This document shows positions 27,977 through 35,722 of a stretch of 61,643 bases of DNA, piece after piece. Below the pieces are notes generated by a model, which searched no databases, had not been told where the DNA came from, and saw only the letters and a program-made list of their open reading frames with translations. Both the position numbers and the translations under genes were made by a program. Origin of the DNA: Lachnospiraceae bacterium (GTDB lineage: Bacteria > Bacillota > Clostridia > Lachnospirales > Lachnospiraceae); the NCBI GenBank assembly GCA_024681795.1, contig JAILAD010000064.1, forward strand, positions 1 to 61,643. Reading direction: 5' to 3'. The stretch's first letter is position 1, and each line of letters begins with the position of its first letter.

Positions 27977-28981
27977 CTAAAACAACTCCATTATTTCCGG
28001 TACAAGTTGAAGAATTAATCCGATGAATCTGATCAGATTAACCAGGCATCCGATGATTCCCAAAATCATACCGATATTAGCCATTCTTACCTTTTCACAT
28101 TCTTTGGAGCCGCGAACACCGAGAATAATTGCAATAATACCGGGAATCAATCCGAATCCGCTGCAGGTAAGGGAAAGAGAAACGATTCCGCATACCAGTG
28201 CTCCGATTGCCAGACCGTTACTCTTGCGTTCCGGTTCATCTTCATAATAGGAAGCAAATGCATCATTGGCATATACGTTGCTTCCGTAATAATCCGGCCC
28301 CGAGTATTCCTGATTGGAAGGATAACCGGAATTATAACCCGCATATGCACTGTTCGGAGCGCTGTAGGAATTGCCCGTACCATAGGCATTCGTCCCGTAA
28401 CCGCCGGCATTTCCGTAAGTATTCTGTGCGCCGTAACCGCCTGCACTTCCGTAAGTATTCTGTGCACCGTAACCGCCTGCACTTCCGTAGGTACCCTGTG
28501 TATCGTATCCTCCTGCATTTCCGTAGGTGCTTTGTGTACCGTATTCTCCTGCATTCCCGTAAGTGTAAGTGTTTTGTGTACCGTATCCTGTTGCGTTTCC
28601 GTAGGTGCTTTGTGTACCGTAGCCATCCGTGCCGCCGTAGGAATTCTGTGCATCGTATCCCGTTGCAGCTGCGTAGGAATCATTCGAATTTCCTGTTCCT
28701 CCGTAGTTAAAAGCACTTGCAAAATAATCTTCCTGTGACTGCACGCTGAATCCGGAAGTTTGTGATACACTTTCCGTAACCGGCTCCGAAACTGCCTCCG
28801 GAGAAGGCTGCACTTCCGGTTCCGAAACAGTCTCCGGAATTACTTCCGAACCGGATCCGGGAAACGCTTCCGGAACGGATTCCGGCGCATCCATTACCAC
28901 ATTCTGAGCTGTGGGAGCATCCACAACATTGATATCCGCTTTGAGACCGGAATCTGCTCCCATATTGTTAAAATCGTCCAA
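27977..28981 (-). CDS. DUF4190 membrane protein with long Tyr/Gly/Asn/Gln repeat
   Basis: 334 residues if translation starts at the TTG at 28981, nine bases after GGAGG; a TTG two codons earlier is possible but only three bases from the site. Residues 1-90 are acidic and Pro/Glu/Val/Ser-rich. About 105-205 is a tandem repeat with a 12-residue period built on YGSAGGYGAQNT. The C-terminal 80 residues form two hydrophobic hairpins of DUF4190 type. There is no signal peptide, so the long repeat is probably cytoplasmic and unstructured, anchored by its C-terminus. Function is unknown. It appears to be co-transcribed with the rubredoxin chimera upstream (71 nt away) and DUF2752 downstream. Confidence 0.72.
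   Translation of the reverse strand: MDDFNNMGADSGLKADINVVDAPTAQNVVMDAPESVPEAFPGSGSEVIPETVSEPEVQPSPEAVSEPVTESVSQTSGFSVQSQEDYFASAFNYGGTGNSNDSYAAATGYDAQNSYGGTDGYGTQSTYGNATGYGTQNTYTYGNAGEYGTQSTYGNAGGYDTQGTYGSAGGYGAQNTYGSAGGYGAQNTYGNAGGYGTNAYGTGNSYSAPNSAYAGYNSGYPSNQEYSGPDYYGSNVYANDAFASYYEDEPERKSNGLAIGALVCGIVSLSLTCSGFGLIPGIIAIILGVRGSKECEKVRMANIGMILGIIGCLVNLIRFIGLILQLVPEIMELF
28370..28666 (-). repeat. 36-bp tandem coding repeat (Tyr/Gly-rich)
   Basis: Imperfect tandem units of 12 codons inside the DUF4190 gene. The three units nearest the C-terminal side, beginning at tyrosines about 167, 179 and 191, are almost identical, which suggests recent slippage or unequal exchange. Confidence 0.8.
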
Positions 28982-29052
28982 TTCCAAATTCCTCCAAAAA
29001 ACTTTTACACTTTCCTGCTTTATTACTGTTTTATTACTGTTTCAGTACCGGC

Positions 29053-31542
29053 TTAAAAATGCGCAATGTCCGTATTCTTGGCCAAATCGCTGTCAATTGT
29101 ACAAATATCAAGCATATTTAAATCATGAACATTCTTATGACCGGTATTTCTAGCAATTTCCTTTAATTCATCGGTAATATGCTCTGTTGTAATTTCGTCA
29201 TACTCACGTTCCAGCAAAATGAAATCGGCACCCAATGCTACCAGTTTTGCCAGTTCTTTTGCATCATTCACATCATTGATGCTGACAATTAATTCAATCT
29301 CCGAATTCACGTGATTCAAATAATTCTTTGCACGACGCAGTGCATACGGCAACATTCCGGATGATACATCATTTAATACAACAAAGTCAACACCGGCATA
29401 TACACATGCCGCAAGATCCTGCTCAATTCTTCCGATTACAAGGCTGATTCCGATCGGTGTACCGCCTGTAATTTCTTTTGCTTTCGCGACTTCCTTACGC
29501 AATTCTTCTTTTCCGGACACGTTGGGAATATGGCTGTTCTTTCCGCGTACAAGAACAAGTGAAGAATCGGATAATTCGTCCGTATTGTTACTTCCCGGAA
29601 TATATTCGCCCCAAAGGAATAAATCGGTACTTCCAAACGGCCGGTCAAGCTTCAACGGGAAATTGGTTCCTTTTCCGAGTATCGTTCCCGCGTTGATTTC
29701 TTCTTCTCTGCTCATCGGCATCGGATCCAGCTGGGCAGGTAACAGAATAATTCCTTCCAGGCCGTTGGATGCAGGCCCTACTCCGGTCAGCACATACAGG
29801 CTCTTTGTTTCGGCATCAGCAAGAAGGCTGTACTTTTTATCCAGTACAAATCCGGTGCCGACTTCCTCGGCTGCTTCTTCCGCGGTTTCTTCTGCAGTTT
29901 CCTCAACCGCTTCTTCTGCGGTTCCCTCAACCGTTTTTCCCGCAGTCTCTTCTGCAGTTTCTTCTGCAGTTTCTTCTGCAACCTCTTCAGCTGTTTCTTC
30001 CGCAACTTCCTCAACCGCTTCTTCCACGGTTTCCTCAACTGTTTCTTCTGCTGTTTCTTCTTCAACCTCTTCTGCAGTTTCTTCTGCAACCTCTTCTGCA
30101 GTTTCTTCTGCAACCTCTTCTGCAGCCTCTTCCGCTACTTCTTCCGCAGCTTCCTCCACCGTTTCTTCTGCGGTTTCTTCTGCTGCTTCTACCACGGTTT
30201 CCTCAACCGTTTCTTCTGCAGTATCCTCCTCTTCGGATTCTTCACCGATAGTGGTATTCAGTAATGTTTCCGCAATTAACGTGGCCGCTGCAACAGCTGC
30301 TGCAGTTTCCGCTTTTTCCTCATCAGTCTTCTCTGCCGCTTCTTCCGTTACTTTCTCTTCCGTCTCTTCGGCAGGCTCTTCTGCAACTTCTTCCGCAGTT
30401 TCCTCAATTGTTTCTTCCGCTGCCTCTTCTGCAGCTTCATCTGCAACTTCTTCCGCAGCTTCTTCTGCAACTTCTTCAACAGCCTCTTCAGCAACTTCTT
30501 CCGCAGCCTCTTCAGCAACTTCTTCCGCAGTTTCCTCAACCGCCTCTTCCGCTGCCGTTTCTATTTCAACAACCTCTCCGACCGGTTCTTCGTCATCAAA
30601 GAAAAATTCCTCTGTTCTGACCTTGTCGCCGAGATTCGGATTACTGTCAACACCCGTAAAGAAATCACCGCCTACACTCATCCCAGCGCCGAATACTGCC
30701 GGAATCTCTTGTGTCTCCAACGGTTCAGTCGATTCAATCGTATTTTCTTCAAAGACAAAATCGTCCTCTTCAAAAACCGCATTCTCTTCCGTGATGCTGT
30801 TTTCCTCCACAGCTTCCTTTTCATCCGTTACGTTTTCTGCGGCATTGTTTTCTTCCGTTATATTATTTTCTTCCGTTACGGTATTCTCTTCCGAAACGCT
30901 TTTCTCGTCGTCGCCCGTGTCGACGTCAGAAGCAGTTTCTTCTACCACCACCACTTCTGAATCACTCCCGTCACTTGAGCGGTCACCTCCGTCTATTACC
31001 GTGTGAACCGCACCGTTTCCTTCAATCGGATCCAGTCTCGGACGTTCTCTCTCTTCTTTCTCTTTCGCTTCCCTGTCCAGTTCTTCCTGGGATTTCACGG
31101 GTTTTACGCCGTCATAATATGTCTGGATATTGCTCCTGTCGACTTCCCCGTCCTCTTTATCTTTCTCATTGAGCCAGAATTCCTGACGCTTTTCAATGAC
31201 AAAACCTTTATTGTCACCGGATTCTTTTTCGGCATCTTTCTCTTCGGAAGTCTTTGTCCCATCCGAAGATGCATTTTCTTCCGGTTTCTTTCCGTCAGCG
31301 GATTCGTCTGATTTTTTCTCAGGGTTGCCTTCTGCCTGACCGGCTTTGTCGGAAGGCTCTTCTTTCTTTTCTTCTTCCTTTTTCAGGGTTGCGGTGGTAG
31401 TTCCCATCTCCCCTTCATTCAATCTGTTGAATTTGTCCCTGGATTCCGCACAAATCGGACATTCCATGATTTCACTGAATTTAATTCCTGCCTGCTGCTC
31501 ATCAAAGATGTAACCGCAAACACTGCATTCAAACTTTGCCAT
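29053..31542 (-). CDS. Rubredoxin-like / Glu-Ala repeat / glutamate synthase-like chimera
   Basis: 829 residues from the ATG at 31542 with GGGAGG upstream. Residues 1-40 are a rubredoxin-like iron site: Cys6, Cys9 (CSVCGYIF) and Cys28, Cys31 (CPIC). Residues 50-325 are charged and low complexity. Residues 328-561 are an almost pure Glu/Ala/Val/Thr repeat with a four-residue period (AEEV, AEET, AEEA). Residues 562-829 resemble the FMN-binding barrel of glutamate synthase: a LLPAQLDPMP entry, LGKGTNFPLKLD, GTPIGISLVIG, AGVDFVVLND, ALGADFILL and the closing ARNTGHKNVHDL. Part of the barrel after the LKLD strand appears shortened, so catalysis is uncertain. No signal peptide. Electron transfer from rubredoxin to a flavin is conceivable; that is inference. 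Confidence 0.75.
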   Translation of the reverse strand: MAKFECSVCGYIFDEQQAGIKFSEIMECPICAESRDKFNRLNEGEMGTTTATLKKEEEKKEEPSDKAGQAEGNPEKKSDESADGKKPEENASSDGTKTSEEKDAEKESGDNKGFVIEKRQEFWLNEKDKEDGEVDRSNIQTYYDGVKPVKSQEELDREAKEKEERERPRLDPIEGNGAVHTVIDGGDRSSDGSDSEVVVVEETASDVDTGDDEKSVSEENTVTEENNITEENNAAENVTDEKEAVEENSITEENAVFEEDDFVFEENTIESTEPLETQEIPAVFGAGMSVGGDFFTGVDSNPNLGDKVRTEEFFFDDEEPVGEVVEIETAAEEAVEETAEEVAEEAAEEVAEEAVEEVAEEAAEEVADEAAEEAAEETIEETAEEVAEEPAEETEEKVTEEAAEKTDEEKAETAAAVAAATLIAETLLNTTIGEESEEEDTAEETVEETVVEAAEETAEETVEEAAEEVAEEAAEEVAEETAEEVAEETAEEVEEETAEETVEETVEEAVEEVAEETAEEVAEETAEETAEETAGKTVEGTAEEAVEETAEETAEEAAEEVGTGFVLDKKYSLLADAETKSLYVLTGVGPASNGLEGIILLPAQLDPMPMSREEEINAGTILGKGTNFPLKLDRPFGSTDLFLWGEYIPGSNNTDELSDSSLVLVRGKNSHIPNVSGKEELRKEVAKAKEITGGTPIGISLVIGRIEQDLAACVYAGVDFVVLNDVSSGMLPYALRRAKNYLNHVNSEIELIVSINDVNDAKELAKLVALGADFILLEREYDEITTEHITDELKEIARNTGHKNVHDLNMLDICTIDSDLAKNTDIAHF
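29860..30561 (-). repeat. 12-bp periodic coding repeat (Glu/Ala-rich)
   Basis: About 700 bp of degenerate tandem units of four codons (GCA GAA GAA GTT type) within the rubredoxin chimera. The repeat creates long open frames on the other strand (for example a Ser/Ala/Val-rich frame from 29522 to 31006), which are artefacts. Confidence 0.85.
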
Positions 31543-31599
31543 TTTGACCTCCCAACAATTATCAAACATATATCAAAGTAGTAAAAAAATACCCTTTCG

Positions 31600-31605
31600 A
31601 TTATA
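31600..31605 (-). promoter_or_regulatory. -10 element of the rubredoxin-DUF4190-DUF2752 unit
   Basis: Minus-strand TATAAT with TG one base upstream (extended -10), 57 nt before the ATG. The -35 is weak. Confidence 0.5.
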
Positions 31606-31679
31606 TCATATATATTATCAATTTACTATCAAATATGTTATGATGTAGTTACAAATTTTATACAGATTTTATACAGATA

Positions 31680-31708
31680 TTGACAGGTATATACTTGAAA
31701 ACTATGGG
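31680..31708 (+). promoter_or_regulatory. Candidate promoter of the hydrolase-glpK-truA-trmO unit
   Basis: TTGACA (31680-31685), 17-nt spacer, TATGGG (31703-31708). The -35 is perfect, the -10 weak. If used, both copies of the hairpin repeat at 31718-31777 lie in the transcript leader. A direct repeat ATTTTATACAG occurs twice just upstream. Confidence 0.35.
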
Positions 31709-31717
31709 TCGGGAAAT

Positions 31718-31777
31718 GTAATGGTGCCTGACCCCATTAAGCGGGGCAGGAAACGTAATAGTGCCTGACCCCATTAC
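31718..31777 (+). repeat. Short hairpin repeat, two copies 37 bp apart
   Basis: Copies at 31718-31739 and 31755-31777. Each has a left arm GTAATGG or GTAATAG, a core TGCCTGACC and a right arm CCATTA(C). About 35 bp including a GGG..GGAAA flank is duplicated in tandem. The second copy ends at the GGGAGG ribosome binding site of the hydrolase gene. Same family as 38765-38814, 44904-44926, 47364-47431 and 50310-50378. Confidence 0.9.
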
Positions 31778-31790
31778 GGGAGGGATGCAT

Positions 31791-32735
31791 ATGGAAATAA
31801 AAGAAACTACTTTCGGTCATCTGTCCGAATCCGACGAACTCACACTGTCCGTGATGAGAATCGAGCCTGCAAATCCTGCGGATATCAAAGGAATTGTCCA
31901 GCTCGTGCACGGTATGAACGAATATAAAGAGCGTTATCGTGATTTCATGAATTTTCTTGCATCAAACGGATACCTTACCATCATCCACGACCACCGCGGT
32001 CACGGTCATTCCGTCAAAAATCCGGACGATCTGGGTTACATGTACGGAAAAGGATACATCGGCATCGTCCGCGATATCCATGAAATTACAACCGTTGCCA
32101 AAACCTATGCAGAGAGAATCACGGGGAAAAACAATCTCCCTTTCATTTTACTCGGACACAGCATGGGTTCGATGGCCGTTCGCTGTTACATCCGCAAGTT
32201 TGACTCCGAGATTGACAAACTCTGCGTCATCGGTTCCCCTTCGAACCAGCCTGCTGCCAAGGCCGGGCTTCTTGCAATCCGTGCTTTCGAAAAATTCAAA
32301 GGAGACAGAGCCCGCATGCCCCTGATTGCAGGACTTGTAATGGGCGGATACGAGAAAAAATTCAAAAAAGAAGGCATCCCGCATTCCTGGGTCAATTCCG
32401 ATCCCGAAGCGGTAAGACAGTACAATGCCGACCCTTACTGTAACTACTGTTTTACTTTAAACGGCTTCGAGAATCTCGTAAAACTCACCATGTTAACCTA
32501 TAAGGACGGCGGTCACAATATGGACAATCCGAATCTTCCGATCCGCTTTTTCTCAGGTGCGGACGACCCCTGTGCCGTCAGTACCAAAGCTTTTTCGGAC
32601 GCGGTTGAATTTTTAAAGAAACAGGGTTATACGGATGTCGAAGGAAAAATGTATTACAACATGCGTCATGAAATTCTGAACGAGCCGGAGCATCAGAAGG
32701 TATACGATGACATTCTGGCGTTTATCAACGAATAA
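31791..32735 (+). CDS. Alpha/beta hydrolase, lysophospholipase / monoacylglycerol lipase-like
   Basis: 314 residues from the ATG at 31791, seven bases after GGAGG. An open frame from the GTG at 31761 begins inside the hairpin repeat and is rejected. HGMNEY (near 36) forms the oxyanion region, HDHRGHGHS follows, and GHSMGS near 117-122 carries the nucleophilic serine; an Asp and His (FSGADDPCA and MRHEIL near the end) complete the triad. No signal peptide, so it acts in the cytoplasm. It lies 48 nt before glycerol kinase, so release of glycerol from glycerolipids and its phosphorylation is an attractive but unproven link. Confidence 0.88.
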   Translation: MEIKETTFGHLSESDELTLSVMRIEPANPADIKGIVQLVHGMNEYKERYRDFMNFLASNGYLTIIHDHRGHGHSVKNPDDLGYMYGKGYIGIVRDIHEITTVAKTYAERITGKNNLPFILLGHSMGSMAVRCYIRKFDSEIDKLCVIGSPSNQPAAKAGLLAIRAFEKFKGDRARMPLIAGLVMGGYEKKFKKEGIPHSWVNSDPEAVRQYNADPYCNYCFTLNGFENLVKLTMLTYKDGGHNMDNPNLPIRFFSGADDPCAVSTKAFSDAVEFLKKQGYTDVEGKMYYNMRHEILNEPEHQKVYDDILAFINE

Positions 32736-32783
32736 TTTTCATTCATCAGATTTTGTAAGATTTTATAAACCGGGGTATAAAAA

Positions 32784-34259
32784 ATGGGAGATTACATTTT
32801 ATCACTGGACGCCGGAACAACCTCCGAGCGTGCAATTGTTTTTGACAAAAAAAGCCGCATCGTAAGCGTGGCCCAAAAGGAATTTACACAGTACTATCCT
32901 CAGGCCGGCTGGGTGGAACACGATCCGAACGAACTCTGGGCAACGCAGCTTTCCGTCGCGGTGGAAGCTATGTCTTTAGCCGGAATCGAGGCTTCCGACA
33001 TTGATGCAATCGGCATCACCAACCAGCGCGAGACAACCATCGTCTGGGATAAAAATACCGGCCATCCGGTCTACAACGGAATTGTCTGGCAGTGCCGTAG
33101 AACCAGGGATATCTGCGAGGAGCTGAAACCTTACAGTGACATGATTCGCGAAAAAACAGGACTGGTTCTGGATCCGTATTTTTCCGCCACCAAAATCAAA
33201 TGGATTCTGGATAACGTGGAAGGTGCCAGGCACAAAGCCTATTCCGGTCAGCTCCTCTTCGGTACCGTGGAGAGCTGGCTGATCTGGAAACTGACCAAAG
33301 GCGCCAAGCATATCACCGACTTAAGCAATGCTTCCCGAACCATGCTTTTTAACATCCATACACTTACCTGGGACAGGGAAATCTGTGATTTGCTGGACAT
33401 CCCCATGTGTATGCTTCCGACTCCGGTTGAGAATTCCTCGGTATATGCGGAAAGTGCCGTTGAATACCTCGGCGGGCCCATAAAAATCGCAGGTGCGGCA
33501 GGCGACCAGCAGGCAGCACTTTTCGGACAGAAGTGTTTTGAAAAAGGTGATATCAAGAATACTTACGGCACAGGTTGTTTCCTGCTTATGAACACCGGCC
33601 GTGATCCGATTCTTTCCAAAAACGGACTCGTTACCACGATCGGCTGGGGCAAAAAAGGCGAAATCACTTATGCCCTCGAAGGGTCCGTATTCATGGGCGG
33701 TGCCGTAATCCAATGGCTCCGCGACGAGCTCTGTCTGATTAACAGCGCACCCGAAACCGAAGAAATTGCAAAAAAAGTCGAAGATACCAACGGCTGCTAC
33801 ATCGTACCCGCCTTTACGGGGCTCGGGGCACCCTATTGGAAACCCGAAGCGAAAGGAACCATTGCAGGACTCACCCGTGGTGTCAACCGTTTCCATATCG
33901 TCCGCGCAGCCCTCGATTCCATCGTTTACCAGGTCAATGATATCGTCAATGCCATGGAAAAAGATGCCGGCAGTCCGGTTTCGGCCATCCGTGTCGACGG
34001 CGGTGCCAGCATCAATAACTATCTGATGCAGACTCAGGCAGACATCAGCAACGTAAGTGTCATCCGCCCCGAGTGCGTGGAAAGTACCGCTCTCGGCGCC
34101 GCTTACCTTGCGGGGCTTGCAACGGGCTTTTGGAAGGACGAAGAAGATATTAAGAAAAATGCCGCAAAAGACACGGTATTTGCCCCTTCTCTTAACGAGG
34201 AAACCAGAAACGCACGTCTGGAAGGCTGGCAGAATGCCGTCTCAATGCTTTTACACTGA
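32784..34259 (+). CDS. glpK: Glycerol kinase
   Basis: 491 residues. The ATP-binding start is [16 protein letters not shown] (most GlpK have DQGTTS), followed by [12 protein letters not shown], the substrate site WQCRRT and the [13 protein letters not shown] phosphate loop. It makes glycerol-3-phosphate. The histidine that HPr phosphorylates in enterococcal and Bacillus GlpK (in a YHF/YG segment just before this loop) is replaced by EYLGG, so PTS control of this kind is probably absent. No glpF or glpD is nearby. It is translationally coupled to truA copy 2 (TGATG). Confidence 0.95.
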   Translation: MGDYILSLDAGTTSERAIVFDKKSRIVSVAQKEFTQYYPQAGWVEHDPNELWATQLSVAVEAMSLAGIEASDIDAIGITNQRETTIVWDKNTGHPVYNGIVWQCRRTRDICEELKPYSDMIREKTGLVLDPYFSATKIKWILDNVEGARHKAYSGQLLFGTVESWLIWKLTKGAKHITDLSNASRTMLFNIHTLTWDREICDLLDIPMCMLPTPVENSSVYAESAVEYLGGPIKIAGAAGDQQAALFGQKCFEKGDIKNTYGTGCFLLMNTGRDPILSKNGLVTTIGWGKKGEITYALEGSVFMGGAVIQWLRDELCLINSAPETEEIAKKVEDTNGCYIVPAFTGLGAPYWKPEAKGTIAGLTRGVNRFHIVRAALDSIVYQVNDIVNAMEKDAGSPVSAIRVDGGASINNYLMQTQADISNVSVIRPECVESTALGAAYLAGLATGFWKDEEDIKKNAAKDTVFAPSLNEETRNARLEGWQNAVSMLLH

Positions 34260-35011
34260 TGAAACGTATGAAAAACAATTACCGGCTTACAATTCAATAT
34301 GACGGAACACGGTATTTCGGCTGGGAGCACCAGCCGAATACCGATATGACAATACAGGGTAAAATCGAAGCCGTCCTCGCCCGCATGACGGGAGAAGACG
34401 TCGAAGTGCTCGGTGCCGGAAGAACGGATGCCGGAGTACATGCAAAGGCCATGGTGGCAAACTGTATGCTTTCAACCGAACTTACCGAAGAAGAAATCAG
34501 GGATTATTTAAACCGTTATCTTCCGGAAGACATCTGTATCACCAAAGTCGCCATAGCAGGTCCGAGATTCCATGCACGCTACAACGCAATCGGCAAAACC
34601 TACTGTTACACCTGCTATATCGGTGACAGCAAACCTGTTTTCAACCGCAAATATGTCTTTATACCGGAAGGCCGCCCGAATGTCGACCGGATGAAATCCG
34701 CAGCGGCATATCTGACGGGCGAGCATGATTTTGCGGCATTTTGTTCAAACCCGAAAATGAAAAAATCCACCGTACGTACCGTGGACCGGATTGAGATTGC
34801 GGTAAGCGGCGATCTTTTAACCTTTACTTTCCACGGAAGCGGTTTCCTTCAGCACATGGTAAGAATACTGGTCGGTACGCTTTTAGAGGTCGGATTCGAA
34901 AAAAGAACCCCGGAAAGCATTCTGACGCTTCTCGAAAAGAAAGACCGCCGGGAGGCCGGTCCCACCGCTCCCGCATGCGGGCTTTGCCTGATGAGTGTGG
35001 ATTATCAGTAA
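34259..35011 (+). CDS. truA: TruA-family tRNA pseudouridine synthase, copy 2
   Basis: 250 residues. Catalytic RTDAGVHA with Asp57, and the downstream GEHDFAAFCS and GSGFLQHMVRI segments, are all present, so it should be active. Its ATG overlaps the glpK stop (TGATG); another ATG three codons later is possible. It differs clearly from the copy at 3191-3970. Either it is redundant, or it targets another position or RNA. It is followed by trmO, another tRNA anticodon-loop modifier. Confidence 0.93.
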   Translation: MKRMKNNYRLTIQYDGTRYFGWEHQPNTDMTIQGKIEAVLARMTGEDVEVLGAGRTDAGVHAKAMVANCMLSTELTEEEIRDYLNRYLPEDICITKVAIAGPRFHARYNAIGKTYCYTCYIGDSKPVFNRKYVFIPEGRPNVDRMKSAAAYLTGEHDFAAFCSNPKMKKSTVRTVDRIEIAVSGDLLTFTFHGSGFLQHMVRILVGTLLEVGFEKRTPESILTLLEKKDRREAGPTAPACGLCLMSVDYQ

Positions 35012-35044
35012 TTTTAATAAATTTTATCCGTTTAAGGAATCAAC

Positions 35045-35722
35045 ATGAAAACAATCGCCCGTATCAAAACCGATTTCCCGGAAAAATTCGGAATTCCGAG
35101 ACAGAGCAGCCGCATCTACGACTTAAAGGGGGAAATCGTTTTTTCTCCCGAATACCGGAATCCCGATGCAGTAAAAGGGCTTGACGGTTTTGATTATCTT
35201 TGGCTTCTGTGGAAATTCGACGTTCCCGAAAAAGCAAATTTTACCGCAACCGTGAGACCACCGAGACTCGGCGGCAATATTCGCATGGGCGTTTTTGCAA
35301 CCCGTTCCCCTTTCCGTCCGAATCCCATCGGCTTATCGTGTGTCCGTCTGGACTCCGTTGAATATACCCCTGACGGGCCGGTCCTCAAAGTATCGGGTGT
35401 TGACATGAAAGACGGAACGGAAATCTACGACATCAAGCCCTATCTTCCGTCCTATGATTCCCATCCGGAAGCAAGGGAAGGCTTCGCAAAAGAGTCTCTT
35501 AACCATCGCCTTGAAGTGGATATTCCGGATTCTCTTCTTTCCCGCTTCCCGGAAGAAAAAAGAACGGGAATCCTGGCAATTCTTGCCGATGATCCCCGCC
35601 CTTCTTATCAGGACGATCCGGAAAGAATCTACGGTGTTTCCTATTCCGGATTCAATATTCGTTTTAAAGTAAAATCGGAAACTCTGACCGTAACGGATGT
35701 TCTCCCGATTTCTCAGCCCTGA
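35045..35722 (+). CDS. trmO: tRNA-Thr (GGU) m6t6A37 methyltransferase TrmO
   Basis: 225 residues, TsaA/YaeB family. The signature GVFATRSPFRPNPIGLS is near residues 81-97, and KDGTEIYDIKPYLP near 121-134. TrmO adds a methyl group to t6A37 of tRNA-Thr with SAM. An AAGGA site lies eight bases upstream. It is the last gene of the plus-strand unit and its last 10 bases overlap the end of the convergent GGDEF/EAL gene, with no terminator between. Confidence 0.92.
   Translation: MKTIARIKTDFPEKFGIPRQSSRIYDLKGEIVFSPEYRNPDAVKGLDGFDYLWLLWKFDVPEKANFTATVRPPRLGGNIRMGVFATRSPFRPNPIGLSCVRLDSVEYTPDGPVLKVSGVDMKDGTEIYDIKPYLPSYDSHPEAREGFAKESLNHRLEVDIPDSLLSRFPEEKRTGILAILADDPRPSYQDDPERIYGVSYSGFNIRFKVKSETLTVTDVLPISQP

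Noticed and set aside
28147..28770. Alternate-frame open reading frames over the Tyr/Gly repeat
   Set aside because: The repeat keeps several frames open; only the frame ending in the DUF4190 hairpins makes sense.
29522..31006. 494-codon plus-strand open frame, Ser/Ala/Val-rich
   Set aside because: It is the antisense of the Glu/Ala repeat; the codon bias of the repeat removes stops. No start site or family match, and the minus-strand frame has rubredoxin and barrel domains.
31761..31790. Upstream start of the hydrolase (GTG in the hairpin repeat)
   Set aside because: The peptide MPDPIT comes from the repeat itself and also appears before galK; the ribosome binding site points to 31791.
33321..33896. 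191-codon minus-strand open frame inside glpK
   Set aside because: Antisense shadow of glycerol kinase with no binding site or family likeness.
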